NCBI GenBank assembly: GCA_025964325.1
Contig: JAOPZA010000212.1
Span: forward strand, 1 to 41,477
DNA length: 41,477 nucleotides
Source of the DNA: Conexibacter sp.
GTDB lineage: Bacteria > Actinomycetota > Thermoleophilia > Solirubrobacterales > Solirubrobacteraceae
Direction of reading: 5' to 3'
Shown here in pieces: positions 7,071-16,275 of the stretch. The notes beneath the pieces were generated by a model that had not been told where the DNA came from, made no database searches, and was given only the letters and a program-made list of their open reading frames with translations. Positions within the stretch are counted from its first letter, which is position 1. Each line of letters begins with the position of its first letter. The position numbers and the translations under genes are program-made.

Positions 7071-7437
7071 CGATCTCGACGCGGTAGCCGTCCGGATCCC
7101 GCACGAAGCAGAGCCGCGAGCCGCCCTCGCGGATCCGGTAGGGCGGCTTCTCCGGCGCGATCCCCTGCTCCGCCAGCTGCGCGAGCGTTCCGTCGAGGTC
7201 CGGCGTGGTGATCGCGATGTGGCCGTAGCCGCTGCCGAGCTCGTAGGGCTCCTCGCGGCCGACGTTGTAGGTCAGCTCGAGTCGCGGGGCGTCGCCGTCG
7301 CCGGGCATGTTCATGAAGACGTTGATCGCCTCGTCGCGGATCGGCATGCGCCGGACCTCCGCGAATCCGAGCGCTTCGTAGAAGGCGACCGACCGCTCGA
7401 TCTCGAGGATCCGGTAGCAGGTGTGGATGAGGGGCAT
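7057..7437 (-). CDS. gloA: Glyoxalase I-like VOC protein
   Basis: 126 residues, two beta-alpha-beta-beta-beta modules. Residues H5, E54 (RLELTYN), H73 (GYGHIAI) and E121 (GYRVEIVE) fall where the four metal ligands of GloA occur, and the spacing fits the E. coli-type enzyme. GloA isomerises the methylglyoxal-thiol hemithioacetal; an actinobacterium might use mycothiol or another thiol instead of glutathione (inference). The last three residues (E-S-A) and the TAG stop come from a palindromic repeat unit, only two residues after the last metal ligand. It is divergent from an MBL-fold gene over a 33-nt shared region, an arrangement that recalls glyoxalase I/II pairs. Confidence 0.82.
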   Translation of the reverse strand: MPLIHTCYRILEIERSVAFYEALGFAEVRRMPIRDEAINVFMNMPGDGDAPRLELTYNVGREEPYELGSGYGHIAITTPDLDGTLAQLAEQGIAPEKPPYRIREGGSRLCFVRDPDGYRVEIVESA

Positions 7438-7443
7438 GGGATG

Positions 7444-7463
7444 AGCGTACCCGTGGGTAGGAT
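7444..7463. promoter_or_regulatory. Back-to-back -10 boxes of the gloA-like and MBL genes
   Basis: Minus-strand TACGCT (7449-7444), 6 nt before the gloA ATG, and plus-strand TAGGAT (7458-7463), 7 nt before the MBL ATG. Only 8 nt separate them, so the two promoters cannot easily be occupied together. Both transcripts would be leaderless. Confidence 0.55.
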
Positions 7464-7470
7464 CCCGCGA

Positions 7471-8214
7471 ATGATCCTCGAACGCGCGATGTCCGACGGC
7501 TTCCTCACGAACACGTATCTCCTGGGCGACGAGCCGGGCGGCTCCGCCGTGCTGATCGACGCCGGCGGCCCGATGGAGCCGCTGTTCGAGGCGATCGCAC
7601 GCGAGCGGCTGACGCTCACGCACGTGCTGCTCACGCATCACCACTACGACCACGTGCTGGCGCTGGACGAGGTGCTCGAGCGCTTCCCGGGCGTGCCGGT
7701 GCTGATCCACGCGAACGAGCGCGGGCTCGTGCCGCATGCGACCGGCGAGATGGCGCCCGGCGAGCCGATCGTCTCGGGCGGCCTGCGGATCGAGCCGATC
7801 CACACGCCCGGGCACACGAGCGGGATGCTGAGCCTGCTCGTCGACGGCCATGTGTTCACGGGCGACACGCTCTTCAAGGGCTCGGTCGGCGGCGTGCGCG
7901 CGCCCGACAGCACGAGCTACGCCGACCTCAGATCCTCGGTGCTCGACGCGCTGCTGACGCTGCCGCCCGCGACCGAGGTCCATCCCGGCCACAGCGACCC
8001 GACCACGGTCGCGGACGAGCTCGAGTCGAACGGCTTCGTGCGGATCTGGCGCGGGCTCGACCCGGAGGGGTCGGCCGCGTGCACGGCGCTCGGCGAGCCG
8101 GCGACGCTGATCCTGCTCGGCGACGACTACGACGGCGGCCACAAGGCGTGGGTCCGCTGGCCCGACGGGCGCGACGACATCGTTCCTGGCTCCAGAGTGG
8201 AGAGCTCGGCCTAG
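7471..8214 (+). CDS. MBL-fold metallohydrolase (glyoxalase II-like)
   Basis: 247 residues. The dinuclear metal motif is LLTHHHYDHV (HxHxDH), with further ligands in HTPGHTSGML, FTGDTLFKG and VHPGHSDPT, the pattern of glyoxalase II-type hydrolases. The N-terminus begins directly with the beta strand, so it is cytoplasmic. After residue 200 the protein adds a short C-terminal extension (DDYDGGHKAWVRWPDGRDD), absent from typical GloB. Substrate unproven; hydrolysis of a thioester made by the divergent gloA-like gene is a reasonable inference. It ends in VESSA-stop, similar to the repeat-derived VESA-stop of its neighbour. Confidence 0.82.
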   Translation: MILERAMSDGFLTNTYLLGDEPGGSAVLIDAGGPMEPLFEAIARERLTLTHVLLTHHHYDHVLALDEVLERFPGVPVLIHANERGLVPHATGEMAPGEPIVSGGLRIEPIHTPGHTSGMLSLLVDGHVFTGDTLFKGSVGGVRAPDSTSYADLRSSVLDALLTLPPATEVHPGHSDPTTVADELESNGFVRIWRGLDPEGSAACTALGEPATLILLGDDYDGGHKAWVRWPDGRDDIVPGSRVESSA

Positions 8215-8282
8215 CCGCAGCGAAGGGCGCTCCCCCGGCGCCCGCTTCATCGGCAGTCAGCATGGCAGCGACGGCGCCCGCC

Positions 8283-8288
8283 TAGGAT
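8283..8288 (+). promoter_or_regulatory. -10 box, probable leaderless promoter of the ABC1 kinase gene
   Basis: TAGGAT with a 6-nt spacer to the ATG. The 80-nt gap upstream holds no other feature I can name. Confidence 0.5.
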
Positions 8289-8294
8289 GGACCC

Positions 8295-9677
8295 ATGGCG
8301 CGCGACAAGATGCCGACTTCACGCGTCGCTCGCACCGCGAGAATCGGCGGGCTGGCCGCGGGACAGGCGGTCAGACAGGCGGGGACGCGCGCCGCCAACG
8401 TCGGGCGCTCGAAGGAGTCGGGCGACGCGGCGCTCGAGCGGCGCCACCTCGAGGCCGCCGAGCAGATCGTCACCGCGCTCGGCTCGATGAAGGGTGCGGC
8501 GATGAAGCTCGGGCAGGTGATGTCGTTCCTCGACGTCGGGCTCGTGCCCGAGGAGCACCGCGAGGAGTTCCAGGCGAGACTCGCCGCCCTGCGCGACGCC
8601 GCCCCGACCGTCGCGTTCAAGGACATGCGCAAGGTGATCGAGCAGGAGCTCGACGACTCGATCGACGAGGTCTTCGCGACCTTCGACGACGAGCCGATCG
8701 CCGCGGCCTCGATCGGCCAGGTCTATCGCGCCACGCTGCACGACGGCCGCGACGTCGTCGTCAAGGTGCAGTACCCGGGCGTCGCCGCCGCCGTCCGCTC
8801 CGACATGCAGAACCTCGGCCTGATGATGCGGCTCGTGAAGCGGCTCGCGCCGGGGATGGACGCGAAGGCGATCGCCGACGAGATCCGCTCGCGGATCGAC
8901 GAGGAGCTCGACTACGAGCTGGAGGCGCAGAACCAGCGCTCGCTCGCGCGGATCTTCCGCGGTCACCCGTTCATCGTCGTCCCCGACGTCGTCACGCGCC
9001 TCTCGCGCGAGCGCGTGATCGTCAGCGAGTTCGTCGAGGGGATGGGCTTCGAGGAGCTGAAGGAGCTCCCGCAGGAGGAGCGCGATCGCATCGGCGAGAT
9101 CGTCTTCCGCTTCTTCTTCGGCTGCCTCTACCGCCACCACCAGTTCTCCGGCGACCCGCATCCGGGCAACTTCCTCGTCCAGCCGGACGGGCGCATCGCC
9201 TTCCTCGACTTCGGGCTCTTCAAGCGGATGCCTCCGGAGGCGGTCGAGATGGAGCTCGCCTGCCAGCGCGCGGTGACCGAGGACGACGCCGACACGCTGA
9301 AGGACCTGCTGGGCGCCTCCGGCTTCCTGCCGCACCCCGAGAAGGTCGACGCCGCGGCGATCATGTCCTACGTGCGGGACTCGATCTGGTGGTACACGAT
9401 CGACGAGCACGTCCAGCTGACGCCGGAGATCGCAACGCGCGTCGTGATCGAGTCCTCCGACATGCGCTCGAGCCACTTCCGCGACATGCGCCACCAGGAC
9501 ATCCATCCCGACCACCTCTTCGGGAGGCGGATGGAGATGCTGACGCTGGCGGTGCTCTCGCAGCTGCGGGCGGGCGGCAACTGGCACCGGATCGCGCGCG
9601 AGTGGATGTACGGCGACGAACCCGTCACCGAGCTGGGCCGCCAGGAGGCGGACTTCTACGCCGGTGCCGCCGCCTGA
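8295..9677 (+). CDS. ABC1/UbiB/AarF family atypical kinase
   Basis: 460 residues. Diagnostic motifs: the KxGQ motif in GAAMKLGQVMSF, the Ala-rich loop AAASIGQVYRA replacing the usual Gly-rich loop, lysine VVVKVQYPG, the catalytic loop GDPHPGNFLV and the metal-binding LDFGLFK. The family (COQ8/UbiB) supports isoprenoid-quinone biosynthesis and lipid homeostasis, with ATPase rather than classical protein-kinase activity. No clear transmembrane helix is seen in the C-terminus, unlike UbiB. The stop overlaps the start of the VTT-domain gene by 14 nt, so the two are probably co-transcribed; both may act at the membrane. Confidence 0.9.
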   Translation: MARDKMPTSRVARTARIGGLAAGQAVRQAGTRAANVGRSKESGDAALERRHLEAAEQIVTALGSMKGAAMKLGQVMSFLDVGLVPEEHREEFQARLAALRDAAPTVAFKDMRKVIEQELDDSIDEVFATFDDEPIAAASIGQVYRATLHDGRDVVVKVQYPGVAAAVRSDMQNLGLMMRLVKRLAPGMDAKAIADEIRSRIDEELDYELEAQNQRSLARIFRGHPFIVVPDVVTRLSRERVIVSEFVEGMGFEELKELPQEERDRIGEIVFRFFFGCLYRHHQFSGDPHPGNFLVQPDGRIAFLDFGLFKRMPPEAVEMELACQRAVTEDDADTLKDLLGASGFLPHPEKVDAAAIMSYVRDSIWWYTIDEHVQLTPEIATRVVIESSDMRSSHFRDMRHQDIHPDHLFGRRMEMLTLAVLSQLRAGGNWHRIAREWMYGDEPVTELGRQEADFYAGAAA

Positions 9678-10374
9678 GTCAGCGCCCGCCGGATCGCCGC
9701 TGCGCTCGCCCGCGGCGCTGCGGGCCCTCGCGCGACTGATCCTGCTGGCGCTGCTGATCGGCGCGCTGTTCGCCGCCGTCGCGCTCAGCGGCGGCCTCTC
9801 GGCCGCCCGCCTGCGCGACTGGGTCAACGGCACGGGCGCGCTCGCGCCGCTGCTGTTCATCACGCTCTCGGCGGTGCTGACGGTCGCCTTCGTGCCGGGG
9901 CCGCTGCTGGCCGGCGCGGCCGGCCTGCTGTTCGGCACCGCCCTCGGCACGCCGTGCGCGATCGCCGCCGCGACGCTCGGCGCCTGCCTCGCCTTCGGCA
10001 TCGCGCGGCGCTTCGGCGCCGGCTCGGTCGACGAGCTGTCCGGTCACCGCGTCGCGCGGCTGCAGGACTGGATCGCCGCGCGCGGCTTCCTCGCCGTCCT
10101 GTACGCACGGATCCTGCCCGTGATGCCGTACAACCTCGTCAACTACGCGGCCGGACTGACGCGCGTGCCGCTGGCGGCCTTCGCGGCCGCGACCGCGATC
10201 GGCTGCGCGCCGCGCGCGTTCGCCTACGTCGCGCTCGGCGGCAGCCTCGACAACCTCGCCTCACCGGCGGCGATCGTCGCCGTCGCCGTGCTGGTGGCGA
10301 TGGCCGTCGTCGGGATCGGCTTCGCGCTGCGGGACTACCGGGCCGGTCGCGGCAGCCCTAGCGGCCCCGCCTGA
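9664..10374 (+). CDS. VTT-domain (TVP38/TMEM64, DedA-like) membrane protein
   Basis: 236 residues, with a Pro/Ser-rich start and then about six hydrophobic segments (LARLILLALLIGALFAAVAL, LLFITLSAVLTVAFVPGPLL and others). The segments FVPGPLLAGAAGLLFGTALG and YARILPVMPYNLVNYAAGLT are typical VTT/SNARE-associated motifs. The family is linked to lipid scrambling or envelope homeostasis; specific activity unknown. GTG start inside the end of the ABC1 kinase gene. Its 3' end overlaps the convergent nrfD-like gene by 17 nt. Confidence 0.85.
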   Translation: MPPPESAPAGSPLRSPAALRALARLILLALLIGALFAAVALSGGLSAARLRDWVNGTGALAPLLFITLSAVLTVAFVPGPLLAGAAGLLFGTALGTPCAIAAATLGACLAFGIARRFGAGSVDELSGHRVARLQDWIAARGFLAVLYARILPVMPYNLVNYAAGLTRVPLAAFAAATAIGCAPRAFAYVALGGSLDNLASPAAIVAVAVLVAMAVVGIGFALRDYRAGRGSPSGPA

Positions 10375-11749
10375 CCGCGCGTTCGACGAGCAGGCTCGTC
10401 CGGCGCATCGCCTCCGCCCACGCGCCGCGCAGCGTCCTCATGCCGGGGGCGAGCGGTCGGCGCGCGCTGGAGGGCGTCCGCCCGCCGCCGATCGGCGCCC
10501 CGAGCTGGTCCTCGACCGTGAGCGTCCCGCGCGCCATCCGCGCGACGTCCATGTCGTCGCGCGCCGAGGCCTTGCCGGCCTCCACCCAGGCGTAGCGGAA
10601 CGCGAGCCCGCCCGCGAGGTAGAGCCCGCTCCCGACGTGGTGGGCGGCGGGGCCGAGAGGCCGGCGCATGAGCCGCAGCGCGAGGCCGGTCGTGACCGCC
10701 GTTCTGCCGATCGTGAAGAGCTGCCCGGGGCGGCCCTCGGTCATCGCGTCTCCGGCGTGGTGCAGCCGTCGCTCGTTGAGCATCGAGAGGCCCAGCTCGA
10801 CCAGCATCGCGCCGGTCTCGAGCTGCCCGAGTGCACGTCGCGTGGGGTGTCTGTGCGGCAAGCCGACCGCGACGAGTGTGAGGCGGGTCGCGGCGGCGCC
10901 GGTCGCGGTCGCGGTGGCGACGAAGATCGGGCCCAGCAGCAGGCGGCTGCGCGCCCACAGCGGCACCGCCGTCGCGGCCAGCAGCACGCCGGTGTAGGAG
11001 CCGAGATAGCCCCCGATCAGCGCCGTCGCGCCGCCCAGGGCCCGCGCGCTGCGGCGCTGGCCGAGCAGGTCGGCGCCGACGGCCCCGGCGTTGGCAGTCG
11101 AGAACGCCACGAGCGCCCAGGCGCCGAGGTTCATCGGCGAGCGCGGCTTGAAGATCCGCAGCATGTTGAGGAAGCGGGCGGGGCGCCCGAGGTCGGCGAT
11201 CAGCAGCAGCGGCGCGGGGGCGACGGTGCCGAGCGCGACGCGGCGGGCGATCCGCGCCGAGCGCTCGTCGCCGGCGACGTCGCAGGCGAGCGCGACGAAC
11301 GACGAGCCGGACGCGATCCCGCCGAGCCAGAAGTAGAGCGGGATCTCCCAGGTCCAGACCGGCGGCTTGATGAACGGACCCTGGACCGTCGGGGGAAGGG
11401 CTGCGGCGCGGCCGCGCCGGTTCGCGGCGGCGACCTCGCCGTCGCGCGGCTCGACGTCGGCGTAGCCGGTGTCGTCGCGCCGGTAGAGGAACGACCAGCG
11501 CGCGTCGCCCCACCCGCGCCGCGCGAGCGCGACGTGCGCACCCTCGACCGCGCGCCGCCACGACGCCGGGGCGCCCGGCGTCCCGACCGCCGGGGTCGTG
11601 TCGCGCGTCGTGGAGTCGTGGTCCGCCACCCAGGCGGTCTCGCGACCCGCACTCGTGCGCGGCGGCTCCTCCTCGGGCGCGACGCCGGCGGGCGGCGGCG
11701 TGCCGCGCTCCAGCGGTCCCTGGGACAGCTCGGCGTCGCGGTCGTCCAT
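10358..11749 (-). CDS. NrfD/PsrC-type membrane subunit of formate dehydrogenase
   Basis: 463 residues. An N-terminal region of about 135 residues is hydrophilic and Pro/Asp/Arg-rich. The membrane part follows: VWTWEIPLYFWLGGIASGSS is the hallmark first helix of NrfD proteins, then LIADLGRPARFLNMLRIFKP, and about eight hydrophobic segments in all. NrfD subunits anchor molybdo/FeS oxidoreductases and exchange electrons with the quinone pool without haem; here it replaces the cytochrome b subunit (FdnI) of the E. coli enzyme. It starts 2 nt after the stop of fdhB, so the operon is tight. The long polar N-terminus is unusual and unexplained. Confidence 0.85.
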   Translation of the reverse strand: MDDRDAELSQGPLERGTPPPAGVAPEEEPPRTSAGRETAWVADHDSTTRDTTPAVGTPGAPASWRRAVEGAHVALARRGWGDARWSFLYRRDDTGYADVEPRDGEVAAANRRGRAAALPPTVQGPFIKPPVWTWEIPLYFWLGGIASGSSFVALACDVAGDERSARIARRVALGTVAPAPLLLIADLGRPARFLNMLRIFKPRSPMNLGAWALVAFSTANAGAVGADLLGQRRSARALGGATALIGGYLGSYTGVLLAATAVPLWARSRLLLGPIFVATATATGAAATRLTLVAVGLPHRHPTRRALGQLETGAMLVELGLSMLNERRLHHAGDAMTEGRPGQLFTIGRTAVTTGLALRLMRRPLGPAAHHVGSGLYLAGGLAFRYAWVEAGKASARDDMDVARMARGTLTVEDQLGAPIGGGRTPSSARRPLAPGMRTLRGAWAEAMRRTSLLVERAVRRGR

Positions 11750-11751
11750 CC

Positions 11752-12870
11752 TCACCACCGGCCCCGTCGCGATGCGCGGCCGAGCCGCGAGGGCGGCTCG
11801 CCCACCGTGCGCGCGGCGCGCACGAACGCGAAGGCGGCGCCCGCGGAGGCAAGCAGGCCCGCGACGACGGCGGCGGCGGTCGCCGGCACCACGTTCTCCT
11901 GGATCGGCGAGTCCGCCTGCGCCGGCAGGCCGTAGCGCTCGGGCGGCTCGGTCAGCAGGAAGAACGCGCCGAGGCCGCCGGCCAGCTGGTCCGCGCCCTC
12001 GTCGCCGGCGCCATAGAGGTAGGCGCCGTCGAGTCCGCGGCGGTGCAGGGTGGCGACCCGGCGCGAGGCGATGTCCACGAGCTCGTCGTAGCGCCCGAAC
12101 TGGATCGAGTCGGTCGGGCACGCCTTCGCGCAGGCCGGCTCGAGTCCGTCCTCGAGCCGGTCGTAGCAGAGCGTGCACTTGCCGGCGCGCCCGTCGTCCG
12201 CGTCGCGGTCGACGACGCCGAAGGGGCAGGCCGGGACGCAGTAGCCGCAGCCATTGCAGACGTCGGCCTGCAGGACCACGGTCTGGAACTCGGTTCGCAC
12301 GAGCGCGCCGGTCGGGCAGGCGTCGAGGCAGCCGGCGTTCGTGCAGTGCTTGCAGACGTCGGACATGAAGACCCAGTCGCCCATTCTCGCGACCGCCTCC
12401 GCGACGTCGACGCCGCCATCGCCGTCCTGCTCCTGCGCCATCGCGACGAGGTCCGGCACCTCCTGCGCCGTCACGCCCGAGCCCGCGCTCGCGAGCTCCT
12501 CGACGGACGGCTCGCCGCTGGGGCCGCTGGGCTCGCCCACCCGCCCGCCTCCCGCGGCGGGGATGTCCGGCACCTGCCCGCCACCTCCCGCGCGCAGCGC
12601 GGCCGCCGCCTCGTCGCGCAGCTGCGGCGTCGGCTCGAGCAGCTCGACGAAGCGGACGTGGCGCCAGGTCGAGGCGGACAGCTCCCCGGTGTGGTCGTAG
12701 GAGCCGCCCTTGACGAAGCGCGAGCCGTCGGCCGGCAGGTCGTTCCACTGCTTGCAGGCAACCTCGCACGCCTTGCAGCCGATGCAGACGGTCGTGTCGG
12801 TGAAGAAGCCCATCCGCTCCGCGCCCTCGCGGTGGACGGCGATCTCGGTCGGCGGGGCGATCGTGCTCAC
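11752..12870 (-). CDS. fdhB: Formate dehydrogenase iron-sulfur subunit
   Basis: 372 residues. Four ferredoxin-type cysteine groups that should hold four [4Fe-4S] clusters: CIGCKACEVACKQW, CKHCTNAGCLDACP, CNGCGYCVPACPFGV and CTLCYDRLEDGLEPACAKAC. It carries electrons from the FdhA active site to the membrane subunit. About 100 residues of low-complexity Gly/Pro/Glu sequence are inserted between the first and second groups. A C-terminal hydrophobic helix (VVPATAAAVVAGLLASAGAA) probably anchors it in the membrane, as in FdnH. GTG start overlapping the fdhA stop (GTGA), so translation is coupled. Confidence 0.9.
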   Translation of the reverse strand: MSTIAPPTEIAVHREGAERMGFFTDTTVCIGCKACEVACKQWNDLPADGSRFVKGGSYDHTGELSASTWRHVRFVELLEPTPQLRDEAAAALRAGGGGQVPDIPAAGGGRVGEPSGPSGEPSVEELASAGSGVTAQEVPDLVAMAQEQDGDGGVDVAEAVARMGDWVFMSDVCKHCTNAGCLDACPTGALVRTEFQTVVLQADVCNGCGYCVPACPFGVVDRDADDGRAGKCTLCYDRLEDGLEPACAKACPTDSIQFGRYDELVDIASRRVATLHRRGLDGAYLYGAGDEGADQLAGGLGAFFLLTEPPERYGLPAQADSPIQENVVPATAAAVVAGLLASAGAAFAFVRAARTVGEPPSRLGRASRRGRW

Positions 12871-15800
12871 CGGGCTGCCTCCTTCGGGTTCTCCGCCGGC
12901 GGGTCGTCCTCGTTCGCTCTGATGCGCGGCCGCGCCGGCGCCGCGCCGGCCAGCCGGATCGTCGTGGGTCGCGTTCGCCGGCCTGCGCGGACGTTGCAGG
13001 AGAACGCCTTCGACTCCTGGATCGAGACGTTCGGATCGCCCGAGATCAGGCCGAGGTCGTTCGCCGAGTCGCCCTTGACCGGGCCGCCGTAGCCCCAGTG
13101 CCACGGCAGCGCGACCTGGTGCAGCGGGCGGCCGTCGATCATCAGCGGTCTCATGCGATCGGTCACGCGCGCCCGCGCCTCGATCTCGGCGCGCTCGGTC
13201 GAGATCACCATCCAGCCGCCGTCCTCGATCCCGCGTCTGGCGGCCAGCAGCGGGTCGATCTCCGCGAACATCTCGGGCTGCAGCTCCGAGAGCCACGGCA
13301 GCCACCGGCTCATGCCCCCGGCGGTGTGGTGCTCGGTCAGGCGGAAGGTCGTCGCGACGAGCGGGAAGCGCGGGTCGTCCGTCGGATTGATCGGGTTCTC
13401 CGGTCGCTCCCACCTGATCCCGGCCGGGTTGGTGCCCTCTCTCAAGCGCGGATAGAGCAGGTTGCGGACGGGCGACTCGATCGGCTCGTAGTGCGTCGGC
13501 ATCGGTCCGTCGTTGAGACCGCCGGGCGCGTAGAGCCAGGCGCGGCCGTCGGACATCATCATGAACGGCTCGTCCCCGGAGATCGCGTCCATCCCGAGCG
13601 ATCTGGGGTCGGCGCGATAGTCGGGGGGCTTGTCGATCGGGAAGTCGGGCACGTCGTATCCCGTCCATCTGCCCTGCTCGGCGTCCCACCAGACGTACTT
13701 CTTGCGCTCCGACCACGGTCTGCCCGCGGGGTCGGCGGAAGCGCGGTTGTAGAGGACGCGGCGGTTCGCGGGCCACGCGAAGGCCCACTCCGGCGAGACC
13801 CAGCCGCCCTGCGGATCGTGGACGTCGCCGGGGTTCCGGCGGCGCGCCTGGTTGACGTCGTCTCTGAAGATCCCGGAGTAGATCCAGCAGCCGCAGGCGG
13901 TCGAGCCGTCGCCTCTGAGGTCGTTGAAGCCGGGAACCGCCTTGCCTGTCGCGACCTCGTAGCCGTTGATCTCCTTGAGCACCGCCTCGACGTCGGGCTC
14001 ACGCGTCTCGCCGTGCTCCGGGTAGTCGCTCGTGACGTTGAGGATCGGCCAGTCCTGCGGGCGCTCGGAGCCGGCGTAGTGGGCCTTCACGCGCTTCATC
14101 AGATGGTGCATGAACCACAGCTCCGAGCGCGCGTCGCCGGGCGGCTCGAGCGCCTTGTCGCGGAACTGGACCAGCCGCTGGGTGTTCGTAAAGCAGCCCT
14201 CCTTCTCGACGTGCGAGGCAGCCGGCATCAGGAAGACCTCGGTCTCGATCTCCTCGGTTCTCAGCTCGCCCGACTGGATCTCGGGCCCGTCGCGCCAGAA
14301 GGTGGCCGTTTCGATCTCCGTCAGGTCGCGCACGACGAGCCATCTGAGCTTCGCCATCGCGCGCCGGTGCAGGCCGGCATGCTGAGAGCCGACGGCCGGG
14401 TTCTGGCCCATCGCGAAGAAGCCCTCGACGCCGCCGTCGAGCATCCGCATCGCTGTCGCGTAGTGGGAATGGTTGCCGCTGATCTTCGGCAGGCGCCCGA
14501 AGCCCCAGTCGTTGCCCTCCGTCGCCGCGTCGCCGAACCACGCCTTCATCAGCGAGACCGCGTACTTGTCGAAGTTCGTCCACCAGCCGCGGTGCGCGCC
14601 GTTGCTCTCGACGTACTGTCTCATCGTCAGCTCGCCCTCGAGGGCGCGCGGCATCGGCAGGTAGCCGGGCAGCAGGTCGTAGAGCGTCGGGATGTCGGTC
14701 GAGCCCTGGATCGAGGCGTGCCCGCGCATCGCCATGATGCCGCCGCCCGGGCGGCCGACGTTGCCGAGCAGCAGTTGCAGCACCGATGCGGCGCGGATCA
14801 TCTGGACGCCGGAGGTGTGCTGCGTCCAGCCGACGGCGTAGACGAAGGCGGTCGTGCGCTCGCGACCCGAGTTCTCGACCAGCGCGTCGGCGACGAGGCG
14901 GAAGTCCTCGGGGGAGATGCCGCAGATCTGCTGCACCATCTCCGGGGTGTAGCGGCTGTAGTGGCGCTTGAGCAGCTGGAAGACGCAGCGCGGATGCTGC
15001 AGCGTGTCGTCGCGCACGTACTCGCCGCTGTGCATGCCGGCGCCGGTCTTGCCCTCGAACGCCTGCGTCGAGTGCTCCCGCACGCCGGCGGCGGCGGCGA
15101 CCTCCCCGCCTTCGTACGTCCAAGAGCTGCGGTCGTAGAGGCCGGTCTCCGGATCGAAGCCGGAGAAGACGCCGTCCAGGTCCTCGGTGTCGCGGAAGCT
15201 CTCGTTGACCAGCGTCGAGGCGTTCGTGTAATGGAGCACGTACTCCTTGAAGTACGACTCCGTCTCGATCACGTGGCGGATCAGTCCGCCGAGGAACGCG
15301 ATGTCGGTGCCGGCGCGAATCGGCACGTGGTGGTCGGCCATCTGGCTCGTCCGGCCGTAGCGGGGGTCGACGTGGAAGACCTTCGCGCCGCGTTCTCTCG
15401 CCTTCATGACCCAGCGGAAGCCGACCGGGTGCGCCTCGGCCATGTTGCCGCCCTCGATCACGATGCAGTCGGCCTTCTGGAGGGCCTGCTGGAAGTCGGT
15501 GGCGCCGCCGCGCCCGAACGAGGTCCCCAGACCGGGGACCGTGGAGCTATGTCATATGCGGGCCTGGTTCTCGATCTGCACCGCGCCCATCGCGGAGAAG
15601 AACTTCTTGATCAGGTAGTTCTCCTCGTTGTCGAGCGTGGCCCCGCCGAGGTGCGCGAAGCCGAGCGTGCGGTCGACGCGGTTGCCGCGCCGGTCGTGGT
15701 CCTGCCAGCCGTTCTCGCGCGCGGCGATCACGCGCTCGGCGACCATGTCCATCGCCTGCTCGAGCTCGATCTCCTCGAACTCGGTCCCGCCGGGACGGCG

Positions 15801-16130
15801 ATATCTGACCTTCGTGAGGCGACCCGGCGACTGCACCAGCTGCCGTGAGGCGGCGCCCTTCGGGCAGAGCGTGCCCTGGTTGATCGGGGAGCGCGGGTTG
15901 CCCTCGATGTCGACGAGCTCGCCGCCGCGCGTGTAGACGAGCTGCCCGCAGCCGACGGCGCAGTAGGGGCAGACCGACTCTGTCACCTTCATGCCCGCGA
16001 TGCGGGCGCCCGCTCTGCGCGTCTCCGGGGAAGCGGCGGCGTCGCCCATGCCCCAGTCGAGCGCCCGGCCGACCAGCGGCAGGCGCCGGACGAACTCGAA
16101 CGACGAGGGGCGGTCGGCGTACTTCGCCAT
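12867..16130 (-). CDS. fdhA: Selenocysteine-containing formate dehydrogenase catalytic subunit
   Basis: 1087 residues, read through an in-frame TGA (15554-15552) as selenocysteine 193 within ENQARI-U-HSSTVPGLG, the same place as the active-site Sec of FdnG/FdhF. An N-terminal [4Fe-4S] motif CPYCAVGC (C54, C57, C61) with LCPKG (C89) and long molybdopterin-binding domains follow the FdnG pattern. Reaction: formate to CO2 with electrons passed to FdhB. No Tat signal peptide is seen: RRLPLVG near residue 15 is not followed by a hydrophobic core, so the enzyme probably faces the cytoplasm. The ATG at 16130 is chosen because a TAGCGT -10 box sits 7 nt upstream; the alternative GTG at 16139 lies within it. 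It is divergent from the formate channel gene. Sec machinery must be encoded elsewhere. Confidence 0.93.
15522..15554 (-). promoter_or_regulatory. Bacterial SECIS element directing UGA to selenocysteine
   Basis: After the TGA and an 11-nt link, the mRNA reads GGTCCCC-GGTCT-GGGGACC: a perfect 7-bp stem with a GGUCU loop. The loop begins 18 nt after the UGA. A GGUCU apical loop at this distance is the feature recognised by SelB in the E. coli fdhF mRNA. Confidence 0.9.
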
Positions 16131-16137
16131 CGGCGCC

Positions 16138-16143
16138 ACGCTA
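16138..16143 (-). promoter_or_regulatory. -10 box of fdhA; shared region with the formate channel gene
   Basis: TAGCGT with a 7-nt spacer to the fdhA ATG. The rest of the 145-nt divergent region contains two CAAGC direct repeats (around 16205 and 16227) that might bind a regulator; no recognised operator was found. Confidence 0.45.
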
Positions 16144-16260
16144 CCCGGCCCACGGAATTCCAGACACCGGCGTGGTCAGCCGACGCACGGGTCGGCCCGG
16201 CGCGGGCAAGCGTGTGCGTCGAGTGCAAGCTGCGGGGGTACGGGAGCACATCCGACACAG

Positions 16261-16269
16261 AGGAGGTTG
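16261..16269 (+). promoter_or_regulatory. Strong ribosome-binding site of the formate channel gene
   Basis: AGGAGGTTG, close to the perfect anti-16S complement, 6 nt before the ATG. It stands out in a window where many genes appear leaderless. Confidence 0.7.
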
Positions 16270-16275
16270 ACCCGC

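Noticed and set aside
7219-8214. MBL gene starting at 7219
   Set aside because: That start would run through the divergent gloA-like gene; the ATG at 7471 has a -10 box and begins at the family's first beta strand.
15552-15554. Stop codon splitting fdhA, as if a pseudogene or sequencing error
   Set aside because: It lies at the active-site Sec position of formate dehydrogenases and is followed by a correctly spaced SECIS hairpin.
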